Source: Flagellimonas lutaonensis (GTDB lineage Bacteria; Bacteroidota; Bacteroidia; Flavobacteriales; Flavobacteriaceae). Taken from it: a stretch of DNA of 64,000 bases. Below are positions 44,013 through 52,753 of the stretch, piece by piece. The position numbers were made by a program, and so were the translations under genes. Each line of letters begins with the position of its first letter. The first letter of the stretch is position 1. The notes beneath the pieces were generated by a model. That model was not told the DNA's origin. It saw nothing but the letters and a program-made list of their open reading frames with translations, and did not search any database. The stretch lies in NCBI RefSeq assembly GCF_000963865.1, contig NZ_CP011071.1, positions 248,001-312,000 on the forward strand, given 5' to 3'.

Positions 44013-44801
44013 ATGAACAGAATTCTTTTTTTAAGTTTTCTTTCTATTCCAATATTCAGTTTTGGACAAATTGAAAATAAATGGCAACCTGACAGTATTT
44101 ATATCAACCGACAAGTAAAGAGAATATTTGTCTATATGAATTCGCCAAAAGACTTGTCTGAAATTATAGAATTTGACCGAACTGGAAGAAGAATACGCAC
44201 GACAAAATATAGGGCGTCGCACAATCGGAGAACTCGGAAACATAAAACAATTGATAAAATCAACTTCTTTGAATATGACGAACAAAATCTACTGACCAGA
44301 ATAGTAGATTCTATTGGACAAGACTCAATCACCTATAATTACAATCCGAATGGGAAATTAATTTCTTCAAGAAAGAACTTGGGAAGTTTTGTCTATGAAA
44401 CATCTTATAATTATCAACCCTTTGAATCTACAACAACAAGGAAAAATGATTCAATAATTATATATCATAAGACTAAAGAATACGACAAGGACTTTTACGT
44501 GAAAAGGTTTTATGGATTTTATTTTCAGCCAAAACTTAAAAAAGTGACGGACACCATTAATGGAATTCCAAACACAACTGCTTACAAGGACTATACGGAC
44601 TTAGAGAAATTTGAAGATGACAAGACGATTAAGAATATTTTTAACGAGAATGGGCAACTAATAAAGTCTAACATCTATTCGAAATTTATGAACGACCGAT
44701 TAAACGAATATCAACTGACTTATAAGTATTACGACAATGGACTTTTAAAAAGTATTGGTGGATATGTACCAAGATATTTTGAATATGAATTTTGGAAATA
44801 A
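44013..44801 (+). CDS. exported protein of unknown function, AT-rich, probably acquired
   Basis: 262 residues from the ATG at 44013; a TTG at 44004 would add three. The N-terminus (NRILFLSFLSIPIFSFGQ) is a signal peptide. The rest contains spaced YD-like tracts (FFEYDEQNLLTRIVDS, TYNYNPNGKLISSR, ETSYNYQPFES, YQLTYKYYDNGLLKSIGG), as in RHS/YD-repeat type secreted proteins, but too few to call a toxin. Codon use is strongly A/T-ending and the gene is visibly more AT-rich than both neighbours. It sits between direct repeats and disrupts nothing obvious. Confidence 0.6.
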   Translation: MNRILFLSFLSIPIFSFGQIENKWQPDSIYINRQVKRIFVYMNSPKDLSEIIEFDRTGRRIRTTKYRASHNRRTRKHKTIDKINFFEYDEQNLLTRIVDSIGQDSITYNYNPNGKLISSRKNLGSFVYETSYNYQPFESTTTRKNDSIIIYHKTKEYDKDFYVKRFYGFYFQPKLKKVTDTINGIPNTTAYKDYTDLEKFEDDKTIKNIFNENGQLIKSNIYSKFMNDRLNEYQLTYKYYDNGLLKSIGGYVPRYFEYEFWK

Positions 44802-44806
44802 AAAAC

Positions 44807-44829
44807 GTGCGGTAACATTGTGACCTATG
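44807..44829 (+). repeat. right copy of the short direct repeat flanking the AT-rich gene
   Basis: GTGCGGTA (44807-44814) and ACCTATG (44823-44829), six bases after the stop codon of the AT-rich gene; see the left copy at 43940-43966. The remaining 200 bp up to the next gene show no gene. Confidence 0.35.
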
Positions 44830-45020
44830 AAAAGCACTAAGGGATTCTCCCAAAGATAACGATTATGTTGTTTTTGTCTTAAACCACCTTTTTTCTTTTA
44901 ACAATACTTGTTGCTACCGAACAGCTTGCCTGTTTTTGGCAGGAGTTCTTTGGTGTGGCATGCACTCTTTCCATTTTTTGTAAACCCTTGACCTGGCAAC
45001 AACATTTCACAATCTTTGGC

Positions 45021-45028
45021 TACTTTTA
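45021..45028 (+). promoter_or_regulatory. possible -7 box (TACTTTTA) of the TrmH-type gene, predicting a leaderless mRNA
   Basis: One mismatch to TAnnTTTG (final A). It ends five bases before the ATG at 45033, which again points to a transcript beginning at the start codon and argues against the longer frame from 44955. Confidence 0.35.
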
Positions 45029-45032
45029 CCCC

Positions 45033-45827
45033 ATGCCAGAACCAAAGATCATCACCAGTGCCCAAAATCCTTTTATCAAGGAGGTTGCGGCACTTCTGCA
45101 CAAATCAAGGACCAGGAAGAAAACAGGGCGTTTTGTCATCGAAGGGCAGCGAGAATTGCAATTGGCCTTAAAAGGTGGTTATGAAATCGAAGCGCTGCTG
45201 GTGTGTCCTGAAATCGCTTCTGAAGAATTGGCCATCGAACAATCCAACTATCCAATAGTCCAAGTATCCAAATCCATCTACGAAAAACTGGCCTATCGGG
45301 GCAGTACGCAGGGGGTAATGGCCATTGCCAAGGCAAAAGAACATACGTTGGGGCAAATCCGTTTTAAAAACAAGAATCCTTTGATTTTGGTGGCCGAAAG
45401 TCCTGAAAAACCTGGTAATCTCGGGGCCTTGCTACGTACCGCCGATGCCGCCGCCATCGATGCAGTACTGGTGGCCAACCTGCAGTCAGACCTGTACAAC
45501 CCCAATGTCATCAGGTCAAGCGTGGGCTGTCTGTTCACTACCCAAGTGGGCATTGGCACTTCTGGTGAAATCATTGCTTTTTTGAAGGATCGGCACATCA
45601 AAATTTACTGTGCGGCCCTCACTGCTTCCAAAAACTACGTAGAAATGGATTTCAGAGGTTCCTCAGCCATCGTGGTCGGCACCGAATCGACCGGATTGAC
45701 CGAAGCATGGCTAAACAATTCCGACCAAAACCTGATTATACCGATGCAGGGCGAAATCGACAGCATGAACGTATCGGTATCTGCCGCAATACTTATCTTT
45801 GAGGCAAAGCGACAGCGCGGATTTTAA
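45033..45827 (+). CDS. TrmH/SpoU-family RNA 2'-O-methyltransferase
   Basis: 264 residues from ATG at 45033. N-terminal substrate-binding domain (FIKEVAALLHKSRTRKKTGR, FVIEGQRELQLAL) and a C-terminal SPOUT knot with the three SpoU motifs: ESPEKPGNLGALLRTADA, NPNVIRSSVG and VVGTESTGLT, and IIPMQGEIDSMNVSVSAAI. It methylates a ribose 2'-OH in rRNA or tRNA with SAM; the RNA target cannot be read from sequence. Confidence 0.9.
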   Translation: MPEPKIITSAQNPFIKEVAALLHKSRTRKKTGRFVIEGQRELQLALKGGYEIEALLVCPEIASEELAIEQSNYPIVQVSKSIYEKLAYRGSTQGVMAIAKAKEHTLGQIRFKNKNPLILVAESPEKPGNLGALLRTADAAAIDAVLVANLQSDLYNPNVIRSSVGCLFTTQVGIGTSGEIIAFLKDRHIKIYCAALTASKNYVEMDFRGSSAIVVGTESTGLTEAWLNNSDQNLIIPMQGEIDSMNVSVSAAILIFEAKRQRGF

Positions 45828-45832
45828 TATCT

Positions 45833-47065
45833 ATGGATAAAAGTTTACTCTTCTACGCCATCATCATTATTCTGGTGGTGCAATTTGTGATTGAACTGAT
45901 ACTCGACTACCTGAATGCCCAAAAATTTGATGAACCCATCCCCCAAGAGCTGCAGGATGTTTTTGACCAAGAGGAATATAAAAAGGCCCAGCAGTACAAA
46001 AAGACCAACTATCGCTTCGGGCTCATCAGCGATACCTTTGCTTTTGCCGTGACCCTTTTGTTTCTGGTTTTTGGCGGTTTTGAGTGGATTGACCAACTGG
46101 TACGCCAGTATTCGCAAGAGACCATACCCTTGGCCCTTCTCTTTTTCGGTTTTATTTTTTTGGCCAACAGCCTGATCTCTATCCCGTTTAGCTACTACAA
46201 GACATTTACCATCGAAGAACGCTTCGGTTTCAACAAAACCACCAAAAAACTATTTTTTGCCGATCTGCTCAAAGGGTGGCTGCTGGCCGCCCTTATCGGC
46301 GGGCCGGTTCTGGCATTGATCCTTTGGTTTATCGAAAAGGCAGGAAATGACTTTTGGCTCTATGCCTGGTTGCTGATGACCCTGCTGATGTTGTTCATGA
46401 ACCTTTTTTACAGCAAGTTGATCGTGCCTCTTTTCAACAAACAGACGCCTTTGGAAGAAGGAAGTTTAAAAAAATCCATCGAAGCCTATGCCCAAAAGGT
46501 GGGCTTTGAACTCAAGAACATTTTTGTCATAGATGGTTCAAAACGATCTACCAAGGCCAACGCCTATTTTACGGGGTTGGGAAAAGAAAAAAGGGTAACC
46601 CTCTACGATACCCTGATCAATGATTTGGACGAGGATGAGATTGTGGCCGTTCTGGCCCATGAGGTAGGGCATTACAAGCGGCATCACATTGTGTACAACC
46701 TCACATCTTCGATTGTACTTACGGGACTGACCCTTTTCATTCTCTCACTATTCATAAACAATCCCGAAATGTCGTATGCCATAGGGGTTTCGCAACCCAG
46801 TTACCATGCAGCGCTGATTGCCTTTGCACTGTTGTACAGCCCTATTTCGCAGGTCACCGGCCTATTGATGAATTACCTGTCTCGCAAGTTTGAGTTTCAG
46901 GCCGACAATTTTGCCAAAAAGACCTTTAGGCCCGACCCGTTGGTATCTTCATTGAAAAAGCTCTCAAAGAACAATCTGAGCAACCTGAATCCACACCCCG
47001 CATACGTTTTTGTACATTACTCGCACCCACCGTTAAAAGAGCGCATCCGCAACCTCAGGGCATAA
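45833..47065 (+). CDS. M48 family (CAAX prenyl protease Ste24-like) membrane metalloprotease
   Basis: 410 residues with about seven membrane segments. The zinc motif is VLAHEVGHYKRHH (HExxH) at about 278-290, and a downstream FEFQADNFAKK supplies the third ligand (Glu) as in Ste24/HtpX relatives. The N-terminal domain FTIEERFGFNKTT and the end YSHPPLKERIRNL are typical. Bacterial members probably act in membrane-protein quality control. It lies 5 bp after the methyltransferase gene. Confidence 0.88.
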   Translation: MDKSLLFYAIIIILVVQFVIELILDYLNAQKFDEPIPQELQDVFDQEEYKKAQQYKKTNYRFGLISDTFAFAVTLLFLVFGGFEWIDQLVRQYSQETIPLALLFFGFIFLANSLISIPFSYYKTFTIEERFGFNKTTKKLFFADLLKGWLLAALIGGPVLALILWFIEKAGNDFWLYAWLLMTLLMLFMNLFYSKLIVPLFNKQTPLEEGSLKKSIEAYAQKVGFELKNIFVIDGSKRSTKANAYFTGLGKEKRVTLYDTLINDLDEDEIVAVLAHEVGHYKRHHIVYNLTSSIVLTGLTLFILSLFINNPEMSYAIGVSQPSYHAALIAFALLYSPISQVTGLLMNYLSRKFEFQADNFAKKTFRPDPLVSSLKKLSKNNLSNLNPHPAYVFVHYSHPPLKERIRNLRA

Positions 47066-47109
47066 TTTTTGTTGGTATAGTTTAAAGTTTGGCGTAATTT
47101 TAATTGATA

Positions 47110-49314
47110 ATGACACAGGAGGCCATAGAAAAGGAAAACAAAGAAATTGCGAAGCAATATAAAGAGTTGCTCCGTATAAGCTACCAGACCTTGTCAAAAG
47201 AGGACAAGAAGCTGATACGCTCTGCCTTTGACGTGGCTGTGGATGCCCATAAAGACCAACGTCGAAAGTCTGGTGAGGCCTATATTTTTCACCCCATAGC
47301 TGTGGCCAAAATAGTGGCCTCTGAAATTGGCCTCGATGCCGTCTCGATTGCTTCTGCCCTACTGCACGATGTGGTGGAAGACACCGCTTACACCCTTGAT
47401 GACATAGAACGCATGTTCGGCGAAACGGTGGCCCGAATTGTGGACGGCCTTACCAAGATAGCGCACCTGAAAAAAGATAAGGATATAAGCCAGCAGGCGG
47501 AGAATTTCAGAAAGATGCTGCTGACCCTTCACGACGATGTACGTGTCATCATCATCAAGATCGCCGACCGTTACCACAATATGCTGACCCTTGATGCGAT
47601 GTCGGAGGACAAACAGGTTAAAATGGCCTCTGAGACGCTCTATATCTACGCTCCCCTAGCTCACCGAATTGGGTTGTACAACATAAAAACACACCTAGAA
47701 GATTTAAGCCTAAAGTACACCGAGCCCGATGTCTACAACGACATACGCAGCAAGATTGAGGAAACGGAAGAAGAGCAGCAGGCCTATATCGACAACTTTT
47801 CGAACATCATCAAAGAGTCGCTCGACAAAGAAGGCCTGAACTATGAGATCAAGGGGCGCATGAAGTCCATCTACTCCATCCGTAGAAAGATGAAGGCCCA
47901 GAATGTGGGCTTTGATGAGATCTATGATAAGTTTGCCATCCGCATTATTTACAAATCAGACCGCCAGAACGAAAAGTTTTTGGCCTGGAAAATTTATTCC
48001 ATTGTCACCGACCATTTCACCCCCAACCCCGTTCGGTTGCGCGATTGGATCACCTCACCCAAATCAACCGGTTATGAAGCCCTGCACATTACCGTCATGG
48101 GACCAAGTGGCAAATGGGTAGAAGTGCAGATTCGCAGTGAGCGCATGCACGAGATTGCTGAAAAAGGCTATGCCGCCCATTTCAAGTACAAGCATGGCGA
48201 TCAAAAAGAAATGGGCATTGAGGGCTGGCTTAACCGTCTTCAAGAAGCCCTTGAGAGCGCCAATGGCAATGCGGTTGATTTTGTGGAAGAATTTAAACTG
48301 AACCTCTACTCTAAAGAGATCTTTGTCTTTACCCCAAAAGGCGAATTAAAATCACTGCCAAAGGGGGCTACCCCGCTAGACTTTGCCTTTAGCATACATA
48401 CCGAGGTGGGCATGAAAACCAGAGGGGCACGGGTAAATGGTAAATTGGTACCGCTCAACACCGAGCTCAAAAGTGGCGACCAAGTAGAGATAATCACCTC
48501 AGAAACGGCCAAACCCACCCAAAACTGGTTGAACTATGCCAATACAGCAAGGGCCCGGGCCAAAATCCGGTCTTCGCTCAAAGAAGAAAAGAAGCAGATA
48601 GGAGAAGAAGGCAAGGAAATTTTAAGAAGAAAGCTCAAATCACAAAAAATTACCCTCAACGAAGATGTGGTCAACAAAATGGTGGTGCATTTCAAATTGA
48701 AGACGAGCCTAGACCTGTTCTATCGTGTAGGTATCGGCTCCATAGACAACCAGGCCATCAAAGATTTTGCCTCTTCTTACAACAATACCTTCATCAATTT
48801 CTTCAGGAACAAAATTCGAAAGACACCCATACCCGAAGATGTCGACAAAGAAGAGATTACCTCTAAGTACGACCTATTGGTCTTTGGCAGTGAGGAAGAA
48901 AAGCTTAGCTACAAGTTGTCGAAATGCTGTAACCCCATACCTGGCGATGATGTTTTCGGGTTTATAAGTGTTAATGATGGTATAAAGGTGCACAAAAAGA
49001 ACTGCCCAAATGCCATCGCCCTACAGTCTAACTATGCCTATCGTATCATAAGCGCCAAATGGATCGACTCTACCCAAGAAGAATTTACGTCAGAAATCAG
49101 GCTTACGGGTATCGACAACCTCGGATTGGTCAATGAAATTACCAAGGTAATCTCTGATGATCTGAACGTTAATATGAGAAACCTCAACTTTAGTACCGAT
49201 GGCGGTACCTTTAGTGGTACCATTACCGTTGTGGTAAAGAACAATTCAATCCTAAAGCGATTGGTAACCAACCTAAAACAGATTGAGGGAATCGATAAGG
49301 TGACCAGAATTTAA
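47110..49314 (+). CDS. RelA/SpoT-family (p)ppGpp synthetase/hydrolase
   Basis: 734 residues from ATG at 47110; a TTG six bases earlier is possible. Domain order: HD hydrolase (HPIAVAKIVASEIG, LLHDVVEDTAYTLDDI), synthetase (FAIRIIYKS, SPKSTGYEALHITVMGP, the catalytic EVQIRSERMHEIAEKGYAAH stretch), TGS (FVFTPKGELKSLPKGATPLDFAF), zinc/helical region (CCNPIPGDDVFGF) and a C-terminal ACT domain. Both the hydrolase HD residues and the synthetase Glu are present, so it is likely a bifunctional Rel enzyme controlling the stringent response. Confidence 0.95.
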   Translation: MTQEAIEKENKEIAKQYKELLRISYQTLSKEDKKLIRSAFDVAVDAHKDQRRKSGEAYIFHPIAVAKIVASEIGLDAVSIASALLHDVVEDTAYTLDDIERMFGETVARIVDGLTKIAHLKKDKDISQQAENFRKMLLTLHDDVRVIIIKIADRYHNMLTLDAMSEDKQVKMASETLYIYAPLAHRIGLYNIKTHLEDLSLKYTEPDVYNDIRSKIEETEEEQQAYIDNFSNIIKESLDKEGLNYEIKGRMKSIYSIRRKMKAQNVGFDEIYDKFAIRIIYKSDRQNEKFLAWKIYSIVTDHFTPNPVRLRDWITSPKSTGYEALHITVMGPSGKWVEVQIRSERMHEIAEKGYAAHFKYKHGDQKEMGIEGWLNRLQEALESANGNAVDFVEEFKLNLYSKEIFVFTPKGELKSLPKGATPLDFAFSIHTEVGMKTRGARVNGKLVPLNTELKSGDQVEIITSETAKPTQNWLNYANTARARAKIRSSLKEEKKQIGEEGKEILRRKLKSQKITLNEDVVNKMVVHFKLKTSLDLFYRVGIGSIDNQAIKDFASSYNNTFINFFRNKIRKTPIPEDVDKEEITSKYDLLVFGSEEEKLSYKLSKCCNPIPGDDVFGFISVNDGIKVHKKNCPNAIALQSNYAYRIISAKWIDSTQEEFTSEIRLTGIDNLGLVNEITKVISDDLNVNMRNLNFSTDGGTFSGTITVVVKNNSILKRLVTNLKQIEGIDKVTRI

Positions 49315-49324
49315 TTTTTAACTG

Positions 49325-49332
49325 TAACTTTG
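49325..49332 (+). promoter_or_regulatory. -7 box (TAACTTTG) for fur
   Basis: Exact TAnnTTTG match in the 37-bp gap after rel, 20 bp before the fur ATG at 49352, so fur (and perhaps purA) has its own promoter. Confidence 0.5.
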
Positions 49333-49351
49333 TCGTTCAGTAGAAAAAATA

Positions 49352-49810
49352 ATGGGGAACGCTAAGAACCAAGAGATTGTAAAAAACGTCTTCACGACCT
49401 TTCTCGAAGAAAATGGCCATCGCAAAACGCCCGAGCGATATGCCATTCTGCAAGAAATCTACAATAGCGATGACCACTTTGATGTTGAGTCGCTCTACAT
49501 CAAAATGAAAACCAAAAATTACCGCGTCAGCCGGGCCACCCTTTATAATACCATTGAATTGTTGCTCGAGTGCAAATTGGTGCGCAAACACCAATTTGGC
49601 AAAAACCAAGCGCAATACGAAAAGTCATATTTTGACCGGCAACACGATCATGTCATTTTGACCGATACGGGCGAGGTCATCGAATTTTGTGACCCGCGCA
49701 TTCAATCTATCAAAAAGACCATTGAAGAGGTCTTTGACATTGAGATAAACAACCATTCCCTCTATTTCTACGGAACCCGAAAAAAAGAAGAAAAAAACCT
49801 AACCGAATAA
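49352..49810 (+). CDS. Fur-family transcriptional regulator
   Basis: 152 residues. Winged helix with [15 protein letters not shown] and the recognition stretch [22 protein letters not shown] (about 52-73), then the metal-binding dimer domain [19 protein letters not shown]. The histidine cluster of the regulatory site is present, but the paired CxxC that binds structural zinc in many Fur proteins is absent. Iron, zinc or peroxide sensing cannot be told apart. The next gene, purA, starts 13 bp downstream. Confidence 0.9.
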   Translation: MGNAKNQEIVKNVFTTFLEENGHRKTPERYAILQEIYNSDDHFDVESLYIKMKTKNYRVSRATLYNTIELLLECKLVRKHQFGKNQAQYEKSYFDRQHDHVILTDTGEVIEFCDPRIQSIKKTIEEVFDIEINNHSLYFYGTRKKEEKNLTE

Positions 49811-49822
49811 CCCACGTATTTC

Positions 49823-51091
49823 ATGGTAGATTTATTGCTCGGCCTCCAGTGGGGGGACGAAGGAAAAGGAAAAATCGTTGATGTACTCACCAAAAATTAC
49901 GATATCATCGCCCGATTTCAGGGCGGACCCAACGCAGGCCACACGTTGGAGTTTGATGGCTTCAAACATGTGCTGCATACCATTCCCTCGGGAATTTTCC
50001 ATGAAAACGCCATAAACGTAGTCGGTAACGGGGTGGTCATAGACCCGGTAATCTTCAAAAAAGAACTCGACAACCTCGCTAAGTTCAACATCGATATTAT
50101 ATCACGTCTACTGATCTCGCGAAAGGCCCATTTGATATTGCCCACGCATCGCCTATTGGATGCCGCATCGGAGGCTGCCAAGGGCAAGGCAAAAATCGGT
50201 TCGACGCTAAAGGGCATCGGCCCTACCTATATGGACAAAACAGGAAGGAACGGTTTGCGCGTAGGCGATCTCGAATTTGATAACTGGAAGGAAAAATACC
50301 GCAATCTGGCCAACAAGCACGAGGCCATGATCGGGTTCTATGATGTTGACATACAGTACGACCTCAAAGAGCTCGAAGAAGAGTTCATCGAGGGGATCAA
50401 TACCCTCAAAGAATTGCAGTTTATCGACAGTGAGCAATATATGTTCGCTGCAATGGCCGAAGGAAAAAAGATTCTGGCCGAAGGAGCGCAAGGCTCGTTG
50501 CTCGATATCGATTTTGGCACCTACCCCTATGTAACTTCTTCGAACACCACCGCCGCAGGTGCGTGTACCGGCCTGGGCGTGGCACCCGGTAAAATCGGCA
50601 GGGTGCTCGGTATCTTTAAGGCCTATACCACCCGTGTGGGCAGTGGCCCCTTCCCCACCGAGCTGTTCGATAAAGATGGTGAGACCATGGGCCGTGTGGG
50701 CAACGAATTTGGCGCCACTACCGGTCGGCCCAGACGTTGTGGCTGGCTTGACCTGGTAGCCCTTAAATATGCGGTACAGATCAACGGCGTTACTGAACTG
50801 ATGATGATGAAGGCCGATGTGCTCAGCGGTTTCAAGACCATCAAGGTATGTACAGGCTATAAATACAAGGGCGGCACCGTGCAGCACCTACCCTACAATA
50901 TCGAGAGTGATAACGTGACCCCGATCTATACCGAACTGAAGGGGTGGAGCAAAGACCTGACCAAGTTGACCAAGGCTGGCGAACTGCCGCCTGCCCTGAA
51001 CGACTACATCGACTTCTTGGAGAAAGCGTTACATGTACCCATAAAAATTGTTTCGGTCGGGCCCGATAGGTTACAGACCATTTACAGATAG
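49823..51091 (+). CDS. purA: adenylosuccinate synthetase
   Basis: 422 residues. Joins IMP and aspartate using GTP in AMP synthesis. Seen: LGLQWGDEGKGKIVDVL (P-loop and catalytic Asp), GGPNAGHTL with the catalytic His, STLKGIGPTYMDKTGRNGLR, ILAEGAQGSLLDIDFGTYP, TRVGSGPFPTEL and GRPRRCGWLDLVALKYA. Length and motifs fit the family without gaps. Confidence 0.97.
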   Translation: MVDLLLGLQWGDEGKGKIVDVLTKNYDIIARFQGGPNAGHTLEFDGFKHVLHTIPSGIFHENAINVVGNGVVIDPVIFKKELDNLAKFNIDIISRLLISRKAHLILPTHRLLDAASEAAKGKAKIGSTLKGIGPTYMDKTGRNGLRVGDLEFDNWKEKYRNLANKHEAMIGFYDVDIQYDLKELEEEFIEGINTLKELQFIDSEQYMFAAMAEGKKILAEGAQGSLLDIDFGTYPYVTSSNTTAAGACTGLGVAPGKIGRVLGIFKAYTTRVGSGPFPTELFDKDGETMGRVGNEFGATTGRPRRCGWLDLVALKYAVQINGVTELMMMKADVLSGFKTIKVCTGYKYKGGTVQHLPYNIESDNVTPIYTELKGWSKDLTKLTKAGELPPALNDYIDFLEKALHVPIKIVSVGPDRLQTIYR

Positions 51092-51163
51092 GGAACACTT
51101 CTATAGGGTACAGGGTTGTTATCGATTTTATCCTTAGATTTGGAAGAATCGAAACAGACAGAC

Positions 51164-52615
51164 ATGGCATTAACCGACACTTCCCGAAGAGACTTTGTAA
51201 AGAAAAGCGGACTTGGCGTTATAGGCGCTGCTTTGGCCCCAAGTATTCTGAAGCATTTGGGCGCGAACGAACGATTGCGAACCGCGCACATAGGTGTGGG
51301 CAATATGGGGTTCGAAGATCTACGCGACATTTCCTCCCACCCCAAGGTCGATGTGGTGGCACTCTGCGATGTCGATTCGAATAATTTGGCCAAAGCGCAT
51401 AAACTGCACCCCAAGGCAAAGACTTTTTCTGACTATCGGGTTATGCTTGGGCAAATGTCGATTGATATAGATGCCGTAATAGTGTCCACTCCCGACCATA
51501 CCCATACGCCCGCCGCGATGATGGCCATGAACCTGAACAAACCCGTGTACTGCCAAAAACCGCTGACGCATTACGTCTCTGAGGCGAGGGCCATGAAAAA
51601 ACTGGCCGCTGAAAAGGGGTTGGTCACCCAAATGGGCATTCAGGTACACTCTTTCTACGATTACAAATTGGCCACCCTTTTGATCCAATCGGGCATTATC
51701 GGAAAAGTACATACCGTTAGGGCCTGGTCGCCAAAAAACTGGGGATATGATGGGCCACCACCAACCGGCAGTGACCCCGTGCCCGAGACGTTGGATTGGA
51801 ACCTTTGGTTGGGCACCTCGAAAGAACGGCCCTACAAAGAGGGCTTCTACCACCCCGGAAATTGGCGAAAATTGGTCGATTATGGCTGCGGAACCTTGGG
51901 AGATATGGGCGTACACATTTTTGATACGCCGTACAACGCCCTCAACCTAGACGTACCAAAGACCATAAAAAATGAATGTAGGGAGCCCAATGGTTTTGGC
52001 TATCCAGAGAACAATGTGGTCACCTACGAGTTTCCTGGCACAGCATACACGGCCGATACCTTAAAATGGGTTTGGTACGATGGCCCCGGGGCACCCGATA
52101 GGCACGAAGATTTGATATTGCCCGGAGCTGAGACCGATAGGCAGGCTTCAGGCGAAGCAAGCCAAGATGACCAGAGCGTGAAGGACAAAATATCGTTGGA
52201 GACCAAAGCAACCGGTAAAGGAAAACTGCCAGAACAGGGCGCCATGTTCATCGGTGAAAAAGGCCGCTTGCTATTGCCCCATTTTATGGAATTGCCCATG
52301 AAAATAGTCGATGGTGAATATGTTGATATTTCCAAGGAAATAGCGGCTGTGGAAAAGGCCCACAATATGGGCAAACCCATTCGCAACTATGCTTCAGAGG
52401 GGCCCAAGCACTACCACCAGTTTGTGGATGCCTGTTTGGGTAAAGGTGAGTGTACCGCACCCTTTGAATACGCCGCTAGGTTGACCGAAACCATCCTATT
52501 GGGTGTTATTGCTGGCCGTTTTCCAAACCAAACCCTACACTGGAACAGCAAAACCGCCCAATTTGATGAGCAGGAAGCAAACGAGTTCCTGCTAGCCACC
52601 TATCGCGAGTTTTGA
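51164..52615 (+). CDS. Gfo/Idh/MocA-family oxidoreductase with Tat-type leader
   Basis: 483 residues from ATG at 51164 (the open frame begins at 51116). The N-terminus SRRDFVKKSGLGVIGAALAP has the twin-arginine pattern, so export by Tat is likely. The Rossmann domain has RTAHIGVGNMG, VVALCDVD and STPDHTHTPAAMMAM, and the family lysine occurs in CQKPLTHYV (usual EKP is QKP). The C-terminal substrate domain includes WNLWLGTSKERPY and YGCGTLGDMGVHIFDT. Such secreted NAD(P)-dependent sugar oxidoreductases are common in Bacteroidota; substrate unknown. Confidence 0.88.
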   Translation: MALTDTSRRDFVKKSGLGVIGAALAPSILKHLGANERLRTAHIGVGNMGFEDLRDISSHPKVDVVALCDVDSNNLAKAHKLHPKAKTFSDYRVMLGQMSIDIDAVIVSTPDHTHTPAAMMAMNLNKPVYCQKPLTHYVSEARAMKKLAAEKGLVTQMGIQVHSFYDYKLATLLIQSGIIGKVHTVRAWSPKNWGYDGPPPTGSDPVPETLDWNLWLGTSKERPYKEGFYHPGNWRKLVDYGCGTLGDMGVHIFDTPYNALNLDVPKTIKNECREPNGFGYPENNVVTYEFPGTAYTADTLKWVWYDGPGAPDRHEDLILPGAETDRQASGEASQDDQSVKDKISLETKATGKGKLPEQGAMFIGEKGRLLLPHFMELPMKIVDGEYVDISKEIAAVEKAHNMGKPIRNYASEGPKHYHQFVDACLGKGECTAPFEYAARLTETILLGVIAGRFPNQTLHWNSKTAQFDEQEANEFLLATYREF

Positions 52616-52704
52616 TTGTTGGCGACGGTAGCTGCCTGCAACAAACTTCAGTTCAATAGGCATAGGGCACAACGGGCCTGCTCTGCTATAAATCTATCCT
52701 AATC

Positions 52705-52737
52705 TTTGAGCGGGTCAGCCAAAAAGTGCTAGTTTTG
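52705..52737 (+). promoter_or_regulatory. promoter of the OstA-like gene (TTTG-N21-TAGTTTTG)
   Basis: TTTG at 52705-52708 and TAGTTTTG at 52730-52737 with a 21-bp spacer form a good Bacteroidota promoter 17 bp before the TTG start at 52754. Confidence 0.55.
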
Positions 52738-52753
52738 GGGCAAATTTCAGCGA

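Noticed and set aside
43940-44829. True integron attC sites
   Set aside because: Core GTTRRRY/RYYYAAC pairs and an integron integrase were not found; only short shared words are present.
44898-45101. Small minus-strand frame before the TrmH-type gene
   Set aside because: It overlaps the methyltransferase start and has no signal, promoter or recognisable motif.
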